The translations under genes were made by a program, and so were the position numbers. Source: Dickeya fangzhongdai (GTDB lineage: Bacteria > Pseudomonadota > Gammaproteobacteria > Enterobacterales > Enterobacteriaceae). Taken from it: 64,000 bases of DNA. The stretch lies in NCBI RefSeq assembly GCF_002812485.1, contig NZ_CP025003.1, positions 620,001 to 684,000 of the forward strand, given 5' to 3'. Of the stretch, positions 9,322-17,917 are shown in pieces. Numbering within the stretch: position 1 is the first letter of the stretch; each line of letters opens with the position of its first letter. A model generated the notes under the pieces. The model did no database searches, was not told the DNA's origin, and saw only the letters and a program-made list of their open reading frames with translations.

Positions 9322-10063
9322 AACCCCGACTCAGCAACCAGCCCCCAAACGTCAGCATGGGCTGTTTTACAATCTGATATGGGGATGGCCATGGAAACTG
9401 ATTGGCATTGTCATAGCGTCGTTACTGCTGAGTCTGCTGATTGAATACGCTGGAATTGTGTTCCTGTGGCCAGATGAAGGGGCGGCTCACAGCCTGAGGG
9501 TGATGAATACTGAACTGGGCTACCTGTCGTCTGGGTTTACACGCAGCTTGTTGCTGTCTGAACCGTCCATTACCGTTGTTCGGTGGATCAATACGGCCTA
9601 CCAATGGGCGTTTGTGAACAGCGGTTTTATGGATTGGGTGAAGAATCAGTATCAGGTACAGGCACTAAGCGGCAATGAAATGGCGCGAACGCTGAATGCC
9701 TGGAGTGGCTGGCTGGCCGGTTATCTGCGGGAGTACTTGCTGGCCACGGTGTACGTCACGGTCATTACCTTGGTCAGGGTTACGATTCTGATGTTGTCGG
9801 TGCCGCTGTTTATCATGGTTGTGATTGTTGCGGTGGTTGAAGGCCTGGGGCGTCGGGATCTGCGCCGTTTTGGCGCAGGTTATGAGTCCTCGTTTTTGTA
9901 TCACCATGCCAAGCGACTGGTGAAGCCGGCATTTTATTTTCCGTGCATGCTTTATTTGTCCTGGCCAACATCAATCTACCCCAATTTTTTGCTGTTGCCC
10001 GCCGCGCTATTACTGGGAACGGCGATTACGGTGACGACAGCGTCATTTAAGAAATATATATAA
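9305..10063 (+). CDS. TIGR03747 family integrating conjugative element membrane protein
   Basis: I start the gene at 9305, preceded by GGAGGT, inside the end of traD. The 252-aa product shows four or five hydrophobic segments (about 25-50, 145-190, 210-245) and the family signature GLFYNLIWGWPWKLIGIV, LSLLIEYAGIVFLWPDEGA and LGYLSSGFTRSLLLSEP. It normally follows traD in G-type clusters and is an inner-membrane protein of unknown task. The usual next gene, the RAQPRD gene, lies 3.4 kb away here, because an insertion sequence and an orphan gene have come between them. Confidence 0.9.
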   Translation: MAQQNKTPTQQPAPKRQHGLFYNLIWGWPWKLIGIVIASLLLSLLIEYAGIVFLWPDEGAAHSLRVMNTELGYLSSGFTRSLLLSEPSITVVRWINTAYQWAFVNSGFMDWVKNQYQVQALSGNEMARTLNAWSGWLAGYLREYLLATVYVTVITLVRVTILMLSVPLFIMVVIVAVVEGLGRRDLRRFGAGYESSFLYHHAKRLVKPAFYFPCMLYLSWPTSIYPNFLLLPAALLLGTAITVTTASFKKYI

Positions 10064-10142
10064 TTCCTCCGGTTAATGAGATGGTCACCCCCACCCTGTG
10101 GGCAGTACGCTGGCAGGGTGCAATTCTTCAGAGGGTTCCATC

Positions 10143-11147
10143 ATGCAAACCGCGACGCTTATTGGTATCGATCTGGGTAAATATTCCTTTCACGTTCATT
10201 GCCAGGATCGGCAAGGTAATGCCTTGCTACGTAAGAAGTTTTCTCGTTCTCAACTTGCCACCTTTCTTGCAACCTACCCGGCCTGTACCGTGGTAATGGA
10301 GTCCTGTGCCGGGGCACATTACATGGCTCGAACCGTATCTCAGCTGGGCCATCGGGTTAAGTTGATTGCGCCACAATTTGTCCGGCCGTTTGTCAAAAGT
10401 AACAAGAACGATTTTGTTGATGCTGAAGCTATCTGCGAGGCAGCTTCCCGACCTTCTATGCGTTTTGTAACGCCCAGAACAGAAGAGCAGCAGGCCATGT
10501 CAGCTCTGCACCGCGTCAGGAGTTCTCTGATACGGGAGCGTGTTAAAACTACCAACCAGATGCATGCTTTCCTGCTGGAATTTGGTATCAGCTTGCCACG
10601 CGGCAGTGCAGTGATAAAACGCCTTCCCTCGGTACTGGAGGAAAATGGTATCCCACCTTACCTGGAAAGGCTTCTGGCAAGGCTCCATACGCATTACGGC
10701 TATCTTAGTGAGCAAATTAAAGAAATCGATAACGAGCTGAAAACACACCTCAATGAAGATGAAACAGCGCAACGGCTGCTTACTATCCCCGGTGTCGGGC
10801 CAGTAACAGCCAGTCTGCTGGCCACACGTCTGGGCGACGGAAAAAATTATGCCAGCAGTCGTGATTTTGCTGCTTCAACAGGACTTGTCCCCAGACAGTA
10901 CAGCACGGGCGGAAAACCGACATTAATGGGTATCAGCAAGCGAGGGAACAAGGTGTTAAGAAGTTTACTTGTTCAGTGTGCCCGGGCTTTCATGCGACGG
11001 CTGGAACATAATTCGGGGCGTCTGGCGGAGTGGGTTAAAAAGCAGCTTGCCAGCCACCATTCGAACGTTGTGGCATGTGCTCTTGCAAACAAACTGGCGC
11101 GTATAGCATGGGCCGTTACAGCACATCAGACAGAGTTCAGTAAATAG
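10143..11147 (+). CDS. IS110-family (IS1111-type) transposase
   Basis: The 334-aa enzyme starts at 10143 after AGAGGG. The N-terminal DEDD/RuvC-like domain shows IGIDLGKYSFHVH, VVMESCAGAH and NKNDFVDAEAICEA. A coiled-coil linker follows (about 120-210), then the Tnp20 domain with LLTIPGVGPVTASLLATRLG, GLVPRQYSTGGKP and GISKRGNKVLR. Length and order match complete family members, so the gene looks intact. These recombinases are guided by an RNA made from the element's own non-coding end and leave no target duplication. Confidence 0.92.
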   Translation: MQTATLIGIDLGKYSFHVHCQDRQGNALLRKKFSRSQLATFLATYPACTVVMESCAGAHYMARTVSQLGHRVKLIAPQFVRPFVKSNKNDFVDAEAICEAASRPSMRFVTPRTEEQQAMSALHRVRSSLIRERVKTTNQMHAFLLEFGISLPRGSAVIKRLPSVLEENGIPPYLERLLARLHTHYGYLSEQIKEIDNELKTHLNEDETAQRLLTIPGVGPVTASLLATRLGDGKNYASSRDFAASTGLVPRQYSTGGKPTLMGISKRGNKVLRSLLVQCARAFMRRLEHNSGRLAEWVKKQLASHHSNVVACALANKLARIAWAVTAHQTEFSK

Positions 11148-11402
11148 AAAATACACCTTAAATTGATTTTGTATCAATCAATTAGAAAGTTACTATCTGG
11201 TTTTGCGAAGACTGATTATTGATGACATGAACGGCATATCGGCCTGCCGATGAACCTGGCATATCAAATGGCTCTCTGAAGCCGACCTGTTTTTAAGGTT
11301 CAGCAGGCGCGGAACTCATCGTGGCGCGAGCAGTTGCTGTTCACCAGACGCCGAATAGATTTAAGCAAGCCTGTCATAAGTCAAAATCAGTGTTGCAAAA
11401 AG
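11148..11402 (+). ncRNA. Candidate bridge-RNA region of the IS1111-type element
   Basis: The 255 nt between the transposase stop and the right inverted repeat hold no open frame. In IS1111-type elements the RNA that binds target and donor DNA is encoded at the right, 3' side of the transposase gene. Possible stem sequences are visible, such as CGGCATATCGGCCTGCCG near 11231-11248. No guide loops were computed, so this is a positional prediction. Confidence 0.3.
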
Positions 11403-11424
11403 GGGGGTGACCATAGATTGATAT

Positions 11425-11455
11425 GGCTTGGTTATGTCTTTAACCAAGCCTTTTT
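11425..11455 (+). terminator. Rho-independent terminator
   Basis: GGCTTGGTTA, a 6-base loop, TAACCAAGCC and five T residues form a strong terminator just outside the insertion sequence. It stops rightward transcripts before the 3' end of the leftward gene at 11467. Confidence 0.8.
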
Positions 11456-11466
11456 AATGAATTTCA

Positions 11467-12894
11467 TTAAGAGAAAATCAGGTTGTCAATATCTGATATG
11501 GCATTTAGCGATCCTCTGTGATCGCTCCCGCTTTTAGGTAGGATATATGTGTATCGTGAGTCTTCATTATATGTTATTTTCCAGTGCTTACCTTCTTCCT
11601 TTGCGTCAAATCCTAGGTCTTTTAATTGGCTTAATGTGCGTTTATCCATGTTTCTATATCCCGTGAGTGCTCTTTTTAATGCATTTGAATGAGTCTCTTT
11701 TTCATTTTTTATTTGATTGTTTTCGATTATTGAAGTGATGATGTGGTAACTTCTGCAGTTGGTTTTTTTATATAATAGTGACTGTTTTAATGATGTTATT
11801 ATAAAGCCCTTTATTTCATTTTCATAAAAATCAATTTCGTCGCCGATGCTTATTGATATATCTCCTTGGCTAGGGGCTTTAGCTTGTAATATTCTTATTC
11901 TATTTTCTAGGTGATTTATTTTTTGGTTGAGTTCATCTATTTTTTCTTTTTGCGCAGTATTGTCTTCTTCGTATAGTTCAATCAGCTCTTGTGTATGTTC
12001 TCCTTTTTCCTTCAATGTGTTGATTGATTCTTTTGTCTTTTGATTTTGTATCTCTGACCAACCGCTATTAGAGATTGGTGCCATTGTTGTAGTCGCCTTG
12101 AGCACTTCTTCATATATTTCATCCTCGAAATCCTTGGCTGATTTTTCATTTCGTTTATAGAAACTAATACCTTGTCCTTTTGGCCAATATATCCCAACAA
12201 CACCGCTATAAGCATTTTTAGCATTTGTAGCGCGCTTAACTTTATTGGAGAAGATTTTACTCCCAGGCTCAACTACTACATGAGCTAGGCCACAAACTTT
12301 TCTGGCTAAACGCTCAGGTATTATATTATGCGGGTGCTCATTGAAGTAATATTTTGAGCTGACATATATTACTGGTAGTTTATTTTTTGTGTTTCCATTT
12401 ATAATGTCAGATGCAAACTTAATACTATCGTTGTCGTCTTTAAATCTGAAAGGTTCTATACTAATCGGAAAGAAATCATCGTTCCCTCCAGGGAATTTTT
12501 CAATTAAACGCATTACAATAAGAGGTTTTTTTGGTTGTGGGGCTGAGTATGCTGCTTCTTGACTAACAACACTTGACTCTACTTGAACCCATGTTTTTTT
12601 TTGGATTAAGTCTTTGTTAACAGATATGTCCGTTATCCATTTGTGTGGGGTGGATATTTTTGAATACCTGAAACAACACATTGTGATATTATTTGATTTA
12701 TTTTCGTGAATGAGTATCTCTATTTTTTCATTCCCGGATTCAAATGGATTGTACTCCTTTTTATAATCGCAAAATAATTGTGCTGGTATGAATGATGTGT
12801 GAGGTGACTCTTGAACCCACGTGAAACATTCATCAAATATATTCTTTAATTGAGCTGTGTTGTCAACGTAAAATCCAGTGGAAAAATACTTCAT
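11467..12894 (-). CDS. AT-rich orphan protein with coiled coil and HicA-like C-terminus
   Basis: The 475-aa product is encoded in DNA much richer in AT than the flanking transfer genes, a sign of recent gain. The N-terminal half (about 1-280) is a globular alpha/beta region without a motif I can name. It includes an ordered pattern KLPVIYVSSKYYFNEHPHN, then GLAHVVVEPGSKIFS. Residues about 290-345 form a coiled coil (ELIELYEEDNTAQKEKIDEL). The last 60 residues (DLGFDAKEEGKHWKITY, then PKSGSDHRGSLNAI) resemble the HicA/dsRBD-like fold with its GSH-type histidine. An RNA-acting defence role is possible but unproven. It opposes the transfer operon and has its own upstream region. Confidence 0.6.
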   Translation of the reverse strand: MKYFSTGFYVDNTAQLKNIFDECFTWVQESPHTSFIPAQLFCDYKKEYNPFESGNEKIEILIHENKSNNITMCCFRYSKISTPHKWITDISVNKDLIQKKTWVQVESSVVSQEAAYSAPQPKKPLIVMRLIEKFPGGNDDFFPISIEPFRFKDDNDSIKFASDIINGNTKNKLPVIYVSSKYYFNEHPHNIIPERLARKVCGLAHVVVEPGSKIFSNKVKRATNAKNAYSGVVGIYWPKGQGISFYKRNEKSAKDFEDEIYEEVLKATTTMAPISNSGWSEIQNQKTKESINTLKEKGEHTQELIELYEEDNTAQKEKIDELNQKINHLENRIRILQAKAPSQGDISISIGDEIDFYENEIKGFIITSLKQSLLYKKTNCRSYHIITSIIENNQIKNEKETHSNALKRALTGYRNMDKRTLSQLKDLGFDAKEEGKHWKITYNEDSRYTYILPKSGSDHRGSLNAISDIDNLIFS

Positions 12895-12989
12895 TATAAA
12901 GTCCCCATTTAAATGATGTTTTATATTTCGCTTGATCCCTAATCCCTCAAGAGCTATCTGGCTACAATCTATTAGCCAGCAATTGAATC

Positions 12990-13143
12990 AGATTCTATCC
13001 CTGTAGGCATAACTTGCTTGGCCAGCTTAGACTCAAATATCTTTGCCACATCTAAGCGTACACGAAGTACGTTATGGTGTTGAGCACAGCCCAAGTGTAA
13101 GGAGCAAAATTGCAAGCAAGATAGCCGTAATGGAATAGATTCT
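12990..13143 (-). repeat. Degenerate copy of the palindromic MITE-like repeat
   Basis: The reverse complement of this stretch aligns along its length with the 147-bp repeat at 61663-61809. Shared blocks include CTATTCCATTACGGCTAT against CTATCCCAATAGGGCTAT, the central CGTACTTCGTGTACGCT against CGTACTACGTGTACGCT, and GAGTCTAAGCTGG against GAGTCCAAACTGG. The ICE copy has drifted towards AT. It fills much of the 580-bp gap between 12895 and 13472, in which I see no gene; other short palindromes (CTCATAATATGAG at 13151-13163) are present. Confidence 0.6.
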
Positions 13144-13440
13144 AATATAGCTCATAATATGAGAATATCTAACCACTTTTATACTGGTTATCTAAATAGT
13201 TTCTCGCATTAATGCTCCACTTATCATTGCGCGGTTCAAGAGCTGGCGGGATGTCATCTCTCACAAGTGTAGCGCTATTATGAGAAGCTATTTAGCTCAT
13301 TTGACATAAAAGTCAAGAGAGTACCCTCCGTGTTAGGATATTATCAGGTTATGCTTGCATAATAGATGAGGTTGTTTGGTTAATTTTCAAAATTACATAA
13401 AGGGTTTATCGCTGACCTGATTGTCCTGATTCCCCATGCT

Positions 13441-13474
13441 ATGCACACCGTTAACTTAACTGTGAGGTGTGCAT
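13441..13474 (+). promoter_or_regulatory. Hairpin enclosing RBS and start codon of the RAQPRD gene
   Basis: ATGCACACC (13441-13449) and GGTGTGCAT (13466-13474) are exact complements. The 3' arm ends inside the start codon at 13473, and the loop holds GAGG. The form matches the second hairpin of the leaders at 33.6-38.1 kb. Confidence 0.5.
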
Positions 13475-13796
13475 GTTTCCCTCTCTTTCTGCACTTCCTG
13501 CTTGCCTGCTTGGGGCGTCATTGCTTCTGTCTATGCCAGCCCAAGCATCAGAAAAGGACGAACTGGCCAGCACACAGCGTCTGCTTGAGCAGGTACAGGC
13601 GTCGTTAGAGCGGGCTCGCGTTGCCGCTGCGCAATCAGACCCGGCTGATCGGGCACGCTATCACTTTGATTATCAGCGCATCACGACAGACCTCAACACC
13701 ATTAAAGCCGGCATTGATATGTATCTGGCACCGTCCCGGGCACAGCCACGCGATGCCGGTACGCTGGTTGGTAATTATCGCCGGGAGCGTCCCTGA
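13473..13796 (+). CDS. RAQPRD family integrative conjugative element protein
   Basis: The 107-aa product begins at ATG 13473; an in-frame GTG two codons earlier is less likely because GAGG is 5 bases before 13473. It has a signal peptide cleaved near AQA-SEKD, a helical middle and the family hallmark SRAQPRDAGTLVGNY near the end (TIGR01690). It is a small periplasmic protein of G-type systems with unknown task. It opens the second mating-pair block and ends in an overlap with the next ATG at 13796. Confidence 0.9.
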   Translation: MFPSLSALPACLLGASLLLSMPAQASEKDELASTQRLLEQVQASLERARVAAAQSDPADRARYHFDYQRITTDLNTIKAGIDMYLAPSRAQPRDAGTLVGNYRRERP

Positions 13797-14038
13797 TGGG
13801 GTTATCCGCAGCGCAATCATCCGCCTTTAAAGCCGCGTCCGGCGGTTTTGATCCTCAGGTTCTCAACCTTATTTGCGTCGGATTTGTTCTGGCCGCGCTG
13901 TTTTTGTGGGCTGCATGGGCACTGAATGATGTATGGAACGGATGGGCGAATGAAAAGGTACGGAATGCTGCCCTAGGGCGCTTCGCGGTAAAAACCACCA
14001 TTTTGCTGGTGATGAGCATCTGGATCTTTGCCAGCTAA
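13796..14038 (+). CDS. TIGR03758 family integrating conjugative element protein
   Basis: The 80-aa product has two membrane helices (about 24-45 and 62-79) with a short charged loop. The pattern QSSAFKAASGG, then WAAWALNDVWNGWANEK, is typical of TIGR03758. It is probably a small inner-membrane part of the channel, similar in place to VirB2/VirB3-type proteins of other systems; this comparison is by position only. It overlaps the RAQPRD stop by one base. Confidence 0.88.
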   Translation: MGLSAAQSSAFKAASGGFDPQVLNLICVGFVLAALFLWAAWALNDVWNGWANEKVRNAALGRFAVKTTILLVMSIWIFAS

Positions 14039-14071
14039 ATTGAATCTTTCCAAGAGGAATAAGGAATCCTG

Positions 14072-14419
14072 ATGTTTAAAAACTTGCTGTCACGTTTAGC
14101 GTTCGTCTGGTTCACCATGGGTGTACTGAGCAATACCGCACTGGCGGGGTTGCCGTCAGTCGAAGCACCTCAATCGAGTGGCGGGTCGGGGCTGCTGGGG
14201 CAAATAAAGGGCTATTTTCAGGACGGTATTGTCCTGGGGGGATTGTTGGTTGCCGCCATCATGTTCATCAACGTTGCGATCGCTGCAGGTCACACGTTTG
14301 TTGATGTGCGTAATGAACGTGCGTCCTGGACCAAATTCGGTTCGATTGTGGTTGTCGGCGCCATTCTGCTTGTCGTGGTCATCTGGCTGCTGGGCAAATC
14401 AGCCAGCATCATTCTGTAA
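14072..14419 (+). CDS. TIGR03745 family integrating conjugative element membrane protein
   Basis: The 115-aa product carries a signal sequence (cleaved near ALA-GLPS, about residue 25) and two hydrophobic helices (about 52-72 and 90-112). This is the size and layout of a pilin-like VirB2/TraA subunit. The stretch LPSVEAPQSSGGSGLLGQIK followed by the GLLVAAIMF helix fits TIGR03745. Shine-Dalgarno AAGAGGAATAAGGA is strong, as expected for a protein needed in many copies. Confidence 0.88.
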   Translation: MFKNLLSRLAFVWFTMGVLSNTALAGLPSVEAPQSSGGSGLLGQIKGYFQDGIVLGGLLVAAIMFINVAIAAGHTFVDVRNERASWTKFGSIVVVGAILLVVVIWLLGKSASIIL

Positions 14420-14427
14420 GGTGCTTT

Positions 14428-14796
14428 ATGCAGACCATTCGATTTTTACCGGATCGTCTGAACGCTGAACCTGTCGTATTCCGCGGCTTCACTACTCCCG
14501 AATTAGGCCTGGCTGCGCTGGTCGGTGTCGGCGCGGGCTTCCTCTGGTCGCTGTTTCTTATTCCCCTTGTCGGCTGGGTCATTATTCCAACCGGCATGTT
14601 ATTGACTCCGCTGTTGGTCATCGGGTTCGGGGGGCGTTGGATGTCGAGTATCAAGCGAGGCAAACCGGAAAATTACATCTGGCAGCGGCTGGAGGAAAAG
14701 AAACGTCACTGGGGGTGGGGAAAAGCCGCACTGATTATCCATTCACAAGGTTGGTCATTACGCCGCAGCCGATCAGTAATCAAGGGGGACTCATGA
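14428..14796 (+). CDS. TIGR03750 family conjugal transfer protein
   Basis: The 122-aa product shows FLPDRLNAEPVVFRGFTTPE at its start, two membrane helices (about 29-70), then a basic tail. This is the VirB3/TraL-like class of the G-type system, TIGR03750. It starts 8 bases after the previous stop and ends in an ATGA overlap with the VirB8-like gene. Confidence 0.88.
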   Translation: MQTIRFLPDRLNAEPVVFRGFTTPELGLAALVGVGAGFLWSLFLIPLVGWVIIPTGMLLTPLLVIGFGGRWMSSIKRGKPENYIWQRLEEKKRHWGWGKAALIIHSQGWSLRRSRSVIKGDS

Positions 14797-15449
14797 GCCG
14801 TTTTCGGCATGCGATACAAAATCGCGATCAGCACATACTAACGTTGCGTACCGCGTGTGGCGTACTGGTTGTGTTGTTAGTGATAACAATCTGGGGATGG
14901 ATGCGGGCGCCGGATAAGCTGACTGTTCATACTCCGCCTGATCTGCGCACGGGCAGTACCCGGCCATGGTGGGAGGTGCCCGCACCTACCGTCTACAGCT
15001 TTGCCTACTACATTTTCCAGCAACTGAACTCCTGGCCAAAAAACGGTGAACAGGACTATCCCGCCAAAATTTACAGCCTGTCGTCGTATCTGACACCGGC
15101 CTGTCAGGATTTTCTGAATGCGGATGCGAAAAAACGCTCATTGAGCAATGAGCTGCTGGATCGTGTTCGTGTTGTCTATGAAATACCAGGGCGGGGTTAT
15201 AACACCGACAGTGTGGATGTCCTGAGCCGCGATAACTGGGTTGTCCGGCTTGATCTGGTTACCGACGAGTATTATCACACAGAGCCGGTCAAACGCGTTC
15301 TGGTTCGTTATCCTCTGAAAGTGGTTCGGTGGGAGGGGGATGCCGAGCGTAATCCCTTTGGCCTGGCGTTGGACTGTTATGACAGCGTTCCCCAGCGGCT
15401 GGAGATTTCGCATCAGCCTCAGACTGATAAAAAAGGGGGAACACAGTGA
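14793..15449 (+). CDS. TIGR03746 (PFL_4703) family VirB8-like conjugation protein
   Basis: I chose ATG 14793 with AAGGGGGA 3-10 bases before it. The 218-aa product has a short N-terminus, one membrane helix (about 21-39) and a periplasmic domain with YIFQQLNSWPKNGEQDYPAK and SSYLTPACQDFL, which identify TIGR03746. VirB8-like proteins form the inner-membrane base of the channel. It ends in a 4-base overlap with the next gene. Confidence 0.88.
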   Translation: MSRFRHAIQNRDQHILTLRTACGVLVVLLVITIWGWMRAPDKLTVHTPPDLRTGSTRPWWEVPAPTVYSFAYYIFQQLNSWPKNGEQDYPAKIYSLSSYLTPACQDFLNADAKKRSLSNELLDRVRVVYEIPGRGYNTDSVDVLSRDNWVVRLDLVTDEYYHTEPVKRVLVRYPLKVVRWEGDAERNPFGLALDCYDSVPQRLEISHQPQTDKKGGTQ

Positions 15450-16372
15450 GTCTGAGTCGTCTTCCCTTTACCCCAGGTATCCGCGCTGGAATGATGGCTA
15501 TCCTGCTGGCTGTATCACTGGGTGTCTCAGCGGATGAACTCATGAAATGGGAGCGCATTCCGCTGCCGATCCCATTAAAAGTGGGGCAGGAACGCGTCGT
15601 TTTTGCGGACAAAAATGTGCGAGTGGGTTTCCCAAGGGCATTGGATGGCAAGTTGAGAGTACAGTCGACGGGCGGAGCTGTGTATCTCAAGGCTGACAGT
15701 GCCTTTCCACAAACGCGTGTCCAACTGCAGGATATGGAGAGTGGCGAAATCATCCTGCTGGATGTCACTGCCACACCTACTGGCCCAACAGAGCCAGTCC
15801 GTATTGTTTATAACGGTGATGTGACCTCCGTTAACAGCAGTACGGCAGCAGATAAAGCGAGTCGTAGTAAATCCACCTCTTCTTCCGCTACGGCGGAAGA
15901 GGCCAGCGCGACAAAACCGCAGACGCCACATTACAACGCCCCCCTGCCTGTTGTTCTGACTCGTTATGCCGCGCAGTCACTGTATGGTCCGTTACGGGCT
16001 GTGGAGCCAGTGACAGGGATCCACCCCGTAAACCCCCGATTGCCCGCACGAATTACGACCCTTTACCCGTCAGAACCGCTGGAGATTTCAACGCTGGCCG
16101 CCTGGGGGGTTGGGACCCGCACAGTCGTAGCCCTACGGGTCCGTAATACCGTCAGCCGGAAAATCGTGCTGGATCCGCGTGTACTGCAAGGGCAGTTCGT
16201 TTCAGCAACATTCCAGCATCGATGGGTGGGGCCGACAGGATCGCCGGAAGACACGACAACGTTGTATCTGGTGACAGCCGGGCGACCTGAGCTTGCCTTT
16301 GTCGCCGAGCCGACGATCGCTGTCAGCGCCAAACCCGACAAGAGCCGAAAAGGGAGCAAGCATGCAGATTAA
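15446..16372 (+). CDS. TIGR03749 family VirB9/TraK-like conjugation protein
   Basis: The 308-aa product has a signal peptide (cleaved near VSA-DELM, about residue 29) and begins LMKWERIPLPIPLKVGQERV, typical of TIGR03749. A low-complexity serine/threonine/alanine linker (about 128-155) separates two beta-rich halves. It is probably the periplasmic/outer-membrane ring protein that works with the VirB10-like and lipoprotein partners. Its end overlaps the next gene by 11 bases. Confidence 0.88.
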   Translation: MSLSRLPFTPGIRAGMMAILLAVSLGVSADELMKWERIPLPIPLKVGQERVVFADKNVRVGFPRALDGKLRVQSTGGAVYLKADSAFPQTRVQLQDMESGEIILLDVTATPTGPTEPVRIVYNGDVTSVNSSTAADKASRSKSTSSSATAEEASATKPQTPHYNAPLPVVLTRYAAQSLYGPLRAVEPVTGIHPVNPRLPARITTLYPSEPLEISTLAAWGVGTRTVVALRVRNTVSRKIVLDPRVLQGQFVSATFQHRWVGPTGSPEDTTTLYLVTAGRPELAFVAEPTIAVSAKPDKSRKGSKHAD

Positions 16373-17903
16373 ATCGAATATGCTGGTCAAGATTATTGTG
16401 CCGACTGTCGTGGTGGCCGGTGCCCTGATCGGCGTAAAAAGCTGTCAGTCGACACCCGTGCAAAACAGCGGTGGGCAGACAACGACAACGCTGGGTTTAT
16501 CTCAGGAAGAGCTCAAAGCGCTGGGCGTCGCGGGTGATACGCCGCAGGATACGTTACGAACGCTAGTCGGCTCATTGAATCAGGTCCGTGGTGAACTGTC
16601 TGCGTTGAGTAAACAGAATGAAGAGCTGCGAAAGCAAAACGACCAGCTAACGAAACGCAGCACTGATGTTTCGGGGCAGGTCAATGAAGCGGTTGCAGGC
16701 GTGCAGCAGTCGTATGACGCACGGCAAAAACAGTTACAGGATGAGCAGATCCGGCTGCAGAGCAGGTTTCAGGAACTGACGGATAAACTGGCCAATGCGA
16801 TGAGCAATCCGGGTAGTCATGTCACCGGAGGATACCCACAATCAGGTCAGGGGCAGGGCGATATTCCGCTGGGTCTGGGTCTTGACGGGATGGGAAGTGA
16901 TGCCGGTGGCACCACGACGCAAGGCGCTGATGGCATGCTGTGGGTCACGCCCAGAGATCAGAAGCCGTCGGATAAGACAACTACTGGCGTCGGCGGTACC
17001 CTGTCTGCGCCTCAGTTTCCGACCTCTTTTCTGAGCGACAACGAGCTCACACGCCAGAAGGCCGCCTATGAACAACAGGTAAAAGGGTACTCTGGCGAAA
17101 AGGAAAAGGAGCAGGCTGATCCTGTCTACACCTTACCTGAAAACTCCACCCTCATCGGCAGCCGTGCAATGACGGCCTTACTCGGCCGCATTCCTATTAA
17201 CGGTACGGTCACTGATCCGTACCCGTTCAAAGTATTAATTGGTAAAGACAACCTCACGGCGAATGGCATCGAGCTGCCTGACGTTGAAGGTGCGATTGTC
17301 TCCGGCACGGCCAGTGGGGACTGGACGTTGTCGTGTGTCCGGGGGCAGGTGACCAGCATTACGTTTGTCTTTGCCGACGGAACTGTGCGTACGTTACCCC
17401 GCGCCGATGCTAATGGCAGCAGCAATGCCGGCAACAGTAGCGGTAATCAAAATACATCCGGTGGGAGTGCCAGCAGCGGTATCGGCTGGATCTCAGATGA
17501 AGCCGGGATCCCGTGTATCAGCGGTGAGCGAAAGTCTAATGCCTCCACCTACCTGCCGACCCTATTCGCCTTGTCTGCAGGCTCAGGAGCCGCCAGTGCT
17601 CTGAGTCAGAACCAGCAGACGACGCAGACGAACGGCTATGGCGGAGTGACGTCGTCACTGACTGGTGATGCAGGGCAGGCTGTGCTCGGTAAGGCTGTTG
17701 CCGGGGGGCTGAGTGAAACGACGGACTGGGTGAAACAACGTTATGGCCAGACCTTCGACGCCATCTATGTGCCCCCTGGTATGCGTCTGGCAGTGCATAT
17801 TACCCGCCAACTGGCGATCGACTACGAGCAAAAAGGGCGGAAGGTTCGTTATGACAATTTTGTGTTGCCGGCAGACAGTGCCGGTCAGCATGGTCTGGAC
17901 TGA
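16362..17903 (+). CDS. TIGR03752 family VirB10/TraB-like conjugation protein
   Basis: The start at 16362 has AGGGAG upstream. The 513-aa product has an N-terminal membrane helix (about 9-26), a coiled coil (about 60-150), a glycine-rich linker, and a C-terminal beta domain (about 250-500) with a serine/glycine repeat-rich insertion (about 355-385). Features such as EELKALGVAGDTPQDTLRTL and IYVPPGMRLAVHITRQLAID match TIGR03752. It links the inner membrane to the outer-membrane pore. The stop shares TGATG with a possible start of the lipoprotein gene. Confidence 0.9.
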   Translation: MQIKSNMLVKIIVPTVVVAGALIGVKSCQSTPVQNSGGQTTTTLGLSQEELKALGVAGDTPQDTLRTLVGSLNQVRGELSALSKQNEELRKQNDQLTKRSTDVSGQVNEAVAGVQQSYDARQKQLQDEQIRLQSRFQELTDKLANAMSNPGSHVTGGYPQSGQGQGDIPLGLGLDGMGSDAGGTTTQGADGMLWVTPRDQKPSDKTTTGVGGTLSAPQFPTSFLSDNELTRQKAAYEQQVKGYSGEKEKEQADPVYTLPENSTLIGSRAMTALLGRIPINGTVTDPYPFKVLIGKDNLTANGIELPDVEGAIVSGTASGDWTLSCVRGQVTSITFVFADGTVRTLPRADANGSSNAGNSSGNQNTSGGSASSGIGWISDEAGIPCISGERKSNASTYLPTLFALSAGSGAASALSQNQQTTQTNGYGGVTSSLTGDAGQAVLGKAVAGGLSETTDWVKQRYGQTFDAIYVPPGMRLAVHITRQLAIDYEQKGRKVRYDNFVLPADSAGQHGLD

Positions 17904-17917
17904 TGCGAGAAGCTGAC

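Larger units (their letters stand above)
10075..11417 (+). mobile_element. IS110-family insertion sequence, IS1111 type
   Basis: A 12-bp perfect inverted repeat, ATGGTCACCCCC at 10081-10092 and its complement at 11403-11414, flanks the transposase gene. Short subterminal inverted repeats are the mark of the IS1111 branch of IS110. In that branch the element extends a few bases outside the repeats, so the ends given are estimates. The non-coding part is short on the left (about 60 nt) and long on the right (about 255 nt). It inserted 18 bases after the TIGR03747 stop and does not break a gene, though it may weaken the operon reading into the RAQPRD block. Confidence 0.8.
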
